Below the pieces are notes generated by a model. It was not told the DNA's origin. It did not search any database and saw nothing but the letters and a program-made list of their open reading frames with translations. Position numbers and translations under genes: made by a program. Below are positions 61,386-64,000 of a stretch of 64,000 bases of DNA, piece by piece (the stretch's first letter is position 1; every line of letters starts with the position of its first letter). The stretch is from Enterococcus sp. 9D6_DIV0238 (GTDB taxonomy: Bacteria > Bacillota > Bacilli > Lactobacillales > Enterococcaceae), in contig NZ_CP147246.1 in assembly GCF_002174455.2 (NCBI RefSeq), positions 2,582,001-2,646,000 of the forward strand, in the 5' to 3' direction.

Positions 61386-61985
61386 TCACTTCCCGCTGGA
61401 TGTGCTGGTTGAATCATCAAAATTGACAGAAGGGACACTACTAGCTGTCGGATCTGCTTTAAAATAATCTTTTTTACCTAAGCCCATCATATTTGCAAAG
61501 ATATTTTTAGGGAATGAAACGACTTGTTCATTGTATTCCTTCACAACATCATTGTATCGTTTACGCTCAACTGAGATTCTATTCTCAGTTCCTTCAAGTT
61601 GTGTCATCAATGTTTGGACATTATCATTTGATTTTAATTCCGGATAACTTTCGTTGATGACATTGATCAATGTACCAACCGATTGATCTAACTCCTGACT
61701 GGCTTTGATTTTATCTGAGTCATTGTTTGCTGAGCCGTATGCTTCACGTGCTTTAGCGATATCGCCAAAGACTTTTTGCTCTTGCTGCATGCTGCCCTTA
61801 ACACTATTGACTAAGTTAGGGACTAGGTCGGCCCGACGCTGCATTACATTTTCTACTTGACTCCACTGTGATTCTACTGATTGTTCTTTTTTAGCTAAGC
61901 CGTTATATTGACTGACACCGAATACCCCTAATAAAATGACACCAATCAAAACGATCAAGCCAATTTTCGATTTACTGTTCTTCAT
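61386..61985 (-). CDS. lemA: LemA family protein
   Basis: A 199-residue protein with one N-terminal membrane helix ('IGLIVLIGVILLGVFGVS') and a long helical LemA domain: 'QSVESQWSQVENVMQRRADL', 'VPNLVNSVKGSMQQEQKVF' and 'YNEQVVSFPKNIFANMMGL' are family signatures. The tail is short and Ser/Thr-rich. It is the first gene of the lemA-TPM pair; GGAGGAATTTTT precedes the ATG. The biological role of LemA is still poorly defined. Confidence 0.92.
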   Translation of the reverse strand: MKNSKSKIGLIVLIGVILLGVFGVSQYNGLAKKEQSVESQWSQVENVMQRRADLVPNLVNSVKGSMQQEQKVFGDIAKAREAYGSANNDSDKIKASQELDQSVGTLINVINESYPELKSNDNVQTLMTQLEGTENRISVERKRYNDVVKEYNEQVVSFPKNIFANMMGLGKKDYFKADPTASSVPSVNFDDSTSTSSGK

Positions 61986-62317
61986 AAAAATTCCTCCTCA
62001 AATTTAAAAATCATCAATACTTTTTTGTAAAAAGACTATACGATTCATTCATCAAATAGTCATCGGATGGCCAACGAAACGATCCCTATTAAAGTATAGT
62101 GTAATGTTATTGTAATATTTATGAAATGTTTTGACATCCATCTTAAGACCTATTTTTATTGTAACATCTCTAACCTTCATTATACGTAGTTCTTTTATAT
62201 AAACCAAAGAATGTGATTTTTTATTAGAATCATATGATTTGTGAAGCTGGCTTTTTTGTATTAGGGTAAATAGATAGGAAAATATTAATCTACACAAAAA
62301 AATTAGGAGGAATCAGT
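61986..62317. other. Gene-free region between lemA and the SDR gene
   Basis: AT-rich divergent promoter region of about 330 bases. A short minus-strand open frame (62052-62297) lacks a ribosome binding site and family features and is not called. I see the lemA and SDR Shine-Dalgarno sites but no convincing -35/-10 pair. Confidence 0.4.
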
Positions 62318-63205
62318 ATGACGAAGAAAATTGAAAATCCGCTCACGAAATTCTATGATGGGAAATTTGAGAAGCAAGTTCAAGAAGCACCGGCATTACA
62401 GCAAAAAATGACTCCTATTCCTGATTGTGGGGAAGAATCTTATCACGGGTCTGGGAAACTTACAGGCCGCAAAGCATTGATTACAGGCGGGGATTCCGGT
62501 ATCGGTCGTGCAGCAGCAATTGCTTACGCGAGAGAAGGTGCGGATGTTGCTATCAACTATCTGCCTTTTGAAGAAGATGACGCGCAGCAAGTAAAACAAT
62601 TGATCGAAGCAGAAGGACGCAAAGCAGTGCTGCTTCCTGGAGATTTAAAAGAAGAAGACTTTACACGAAAATTGATTCATGATGCTGCTAAGGAATTGGA
62701 TGGTTTAGATATTTTAGTTTTGAATGCCGGGATGCAGCAAGCAGTTGAATCGATCAAGGATCTATCGACACAACAAATCGTCGATACCTATACAACGAAT
62801 ATCATTTCAATGTACTGGGCTGTTCAGGAAGCATTGGATTATCTGCCAAAGGGAGCGAGTATCATCACCACTACCTCTATCCAAAGTGCAGAACCTAGTG
62901 CACATTTACTTGATTATGCAGCGACGAAAGGCGCGATCACTTCGTTCAGTAAAGGACTATCTGCGCAGTTGGCCGCATCTGGCATTCGTGTCAATACTGT
63001 GGCGCCAGGTCCGATTTGGACGGCTTTGCAGATTTGCGGAGGACAGCCGCAAGAGAAGATTCCGGAATTTGGTCAAAATGAGTTGCTTCAAAGAGCAGGC
63101 CAGCCAGCTGAATTAGCTGCTGTATATGTCTTTTTAGCCTCTGACGAAGCCAGCTATGTCACCGGACAAGTGTATGCCATTACTGGCGGAAGCTTTTTTG
63201 CATAA
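62318..63205 (+). CDS. SDR-family oxidoreductase (YhdF/YdaD-like)
   Basis: A 295-residue short-chain dehydrogenase with an N-terminal extension of about 45 residues typical of the general-stress SDR group. Cofactor motif '[20 protein letters not shown]' (about 52-71), '[10 protein letters not shown]', catalytic Ser in '[12 protein letters not shown]', Tyr and Lys in '[11 protein letters not shown]'. The C-terminal '[14 protein letters not shown]' is standard. TTAGGAGG precedes the ATG. It is followed at 17 bases by a YdaT-like stress gene, as in Bacilli where such genes are general-stress proteins; sigma-B itself is not implied here. Confidence 0.9.
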   Translation: MTKKIENPLTKFYDGKFEKQVQEAPALQQKMTPIPDCGEESYHGSGKLTGRKALITGGDSGIGRAAAIAYAREGADVAINYLPFEEDDAQQVKQLIEAEGRKAVLLPGDLKEEDFTRKLIHDAAKELDGLDILVLNAGMQQAVESIKDLSTQQIVDTYTTNIISMYWAVQEALDYLPKGASIITTTSIQSAEPSAHLLDYAATKGAITSFSKGLSAQLAASGIRVNTVAPGPIWTALQICGGQPQEKIPEFGQNELLQRAGQPAELAAVYVFLASDEASYVTGQVYAITGGSFFA

Positions 63206-63222
63206 GAAAGGAGAGCTGACTT

Positions 63223-63654
63223 ATGCCTTGGGATCTAAATGATTATCCAGCGTCATTCAAACATTTTGAACCGCTTCTTAAGAAAAAGGCTATCGATATT
63301 GTCAATGCGCTTGTGAGTGAAGGGTATCCCGAAGGTGATGCCATTCCGATTGCTATCTCTCAAGCAAAAAAATGGTATGCTGAAGCGTCTGACTCGGAGA
63401 AAACAGCATTTAAGCACGCAGCTGATCCGCAAAAAAACGATAGACACCCAAACAAAATCAATACAGATCTTTTGGACAATGACGTGTTGGTTTATTATGA
63501 AGACGATCGCTGGTATGTTCAAACGAAAAACGCTAAAAAAGCAGCAGATTCCTTCGGCACGAAAGAGCAGGCGGTAAATAGAGCGAAAGAAATTGCAGAA
63601 AATAAAAACGCTCATGTTATAACCTATAAGAAAGATGAGACACCAGATAAATAA
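63223..63654 (+). CDS. YdaT-like protein with DUF2188 domain
   Basis: A 143-residue protein. The N-terminal half (about 1-65) is helical with 'NALVSEGYPEGDAIPIAISQ' and 'AKKWYAEASDSEK'; the C-terminal half (about 83-135) is a DUF2188 module: 'VYYEDDRWYVQTKNAKKAAD' and 'FGTKEQAVNRAKEIAENKNA'. It resembles B. subtilis YdaT, a general-stress protein of unknown function. AAAGGAGAG precedes the start. It probably shares a transcript with the SDR gene. Confidence 0.82.
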   Translation: MPWDLNDYPASFKHFEPLLKKKAIDIVNALVSEGYPEGDAIPIAISQAKKWYAEASDSEKTAFKHAADPQKNDRHPNKINTDLLDNDVLVYYEDDRWYVQTKNAKKAADSFGTKEQAVNRAKEIAENKNAHVITYKKDETPDK

Positions 63655-63702
63655 TCAGCTCTTTGCTTGTTGAAAGGCGTCAATAGGAAAGGTGGTTGAG
63701 AC

Positions 63703-64000
63703 GTGGAAAAGAAAGCTAAAGCATTGTCAGGAAACTGGTTGATAAAAGGAACGACCTTTCCTTTGTGGCTGTCAGGAAAACGTCGGCAGCCAATGATTTC
63801 TTATAAGCTTTTATCCGTCGATCCGCTCATTTTTTTAGATACAGTTTGCTATAAAAATCAGCAGGGAAAAAGCAAAACGATTATTGGAAAAGATACTTGG
63901 AAGCAGAATTCATTTGTCTGGCGAGGTGTAGGAATCTTAAAAGTATTGAGCAGTCGCTGGTCGATCATAGCCTTGACAGAGACGATTTTGGTGATCAAAT
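63703..64000 (+). CDS. Unrecognised protein, 3' partial
   Basis: The frame opens at GTG (63703) after AAAGGTGG at 8 bases and stays open to the window edge, 99 residues. It contains 'LSGNWLIKGTTFPLWLSGKR' and 'LIFLDTVCYKNQQGKSKTII', followed by 'GKDTWKQNSFVWRGVGIL'. The alternation of strands with Gly/Asn turns is reminiscent of small beta-barrel (lipocalin-like) folds, but I do not recognise the family. It follows the YdaT-like gene by 48 bases and may be co-transcribed. Confidence 0.55.
   Translation, partial: MEKKAKALSGNWLIKGTTFPLWLSGKRRQPMISYKLLSVDPLIFLDTVCYKNQQGKSKTIIGKDTWKQNSFVWRGVGILKVLSSRWSIIALTETILVIK

Noticed and set aside
62052..62297. Minus-strand open frame of 81 codons between lemA and the SDR gene
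   Set aside because: No ribosome binding site, no recognisable domain, AT-rich composition like intergenic DNA. A small gene cannot be excluded but is not supported.

Overview
The window reads as a chromosomal segment of a low-GC Gram-positive bacterium of the order Lactobacillales, most probably an Enterococcus. The reasons are AT-rich intergenic DNA, strong AGGAGG-type ribosome binding sites, frequent GTG and TTG starts, lipoprotein signal peptides, an AdcA protein with a ZinT tail, PTS and GH1 sugar genes, an Fst-type toxin locus and CcpA/XylR-style control sites. I see no rRNA, tRNA, prophage, transposase or CRISPR array. The species is an inference; a 16S or whole-genome comparison would settle it.

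Layout. 1-640: tail of a metal/siderophore-type binding protein. 1040-7384: a PhnD-PhnC-PhnE-PhnE phosphonate/phosphate-ester ABC transporter followed by two cytoplasmic metallophosphatases, headed by a four-repeat Pho-box-like element. 7477-7989: a membrane-anchored LysM protein. 8228-20555: a xylose/xyloside island (xylR, divergent xylA, a sugar ABC importer, GH31 alpha-xylosidase, GH1 phospho-glycosidase-like enzyme, xylB and a ROK kinase resembling beta-glucoside kinase). Together these could take apart a xylose-decorated glucoside such as isoprimeverose or a xyloglucan fragment. 20698-24269: a disulfide oxidoreductase-like flavoprotein, cardiolipin synthase and a GNAT enzyme. 24507-30809: two M20 peptidases flanking an MFS transporter, divergent from an AraC-family regulator with a GH39-like tail.

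30881-39526: glutathione peroxidase, an Fst-type type I toxin-antitoxin locus (28-residue toxin plus antisense RNA), and a complete kdpFABC-kdpDE potassium system with its 26-residue KdpF. 39821-42876: a MacB-like ABC pair and a quinone-reductase-like gene. 42964-49503: a LysR regulator divergent from a six-gene catabolic operon (CoA-transferase A and B, thiolase, GntP-type transporter, cyclase-family hydrolase, beta-keto acid cleavage enzyme). This operon would turn an unknown acid into acetyl-CoA through acetoacetate. 49925-53000: redox and electrophile-stress genes (ArsR regulator, two nitroreductases, DUF1304 protein, two-domain VOC protein). 53180-54581: FetAB-like iron exporter. 54758-60385: a GH1 phospho-glucosidase, its GntR/UTRA regulator and a PTS IIC gene sharing one operator motif, with an orphan zinc-binding AdcA gene and a Zur box between them. 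60561-61985: lemA and a TPM-domain gene. 62318-64000: an SDR, a YdaT-like stress protein and the start of an unrecognised gene.

Two features cut across the annotation. A dispersed intergenic repeat family, built around a bidirectional terminator and conserved blocks, sits at gene 3' ends at 24389-24498, 49505-49921, 56161-56478 and 58993-59112, with a possibly related tandem duplication at 13944-14330. Several promoters carry well-resolved operators (Pho-box-like, XylR, Zur, GntR/HutC, ArsR), so much of the control logic can be read from the DNA.
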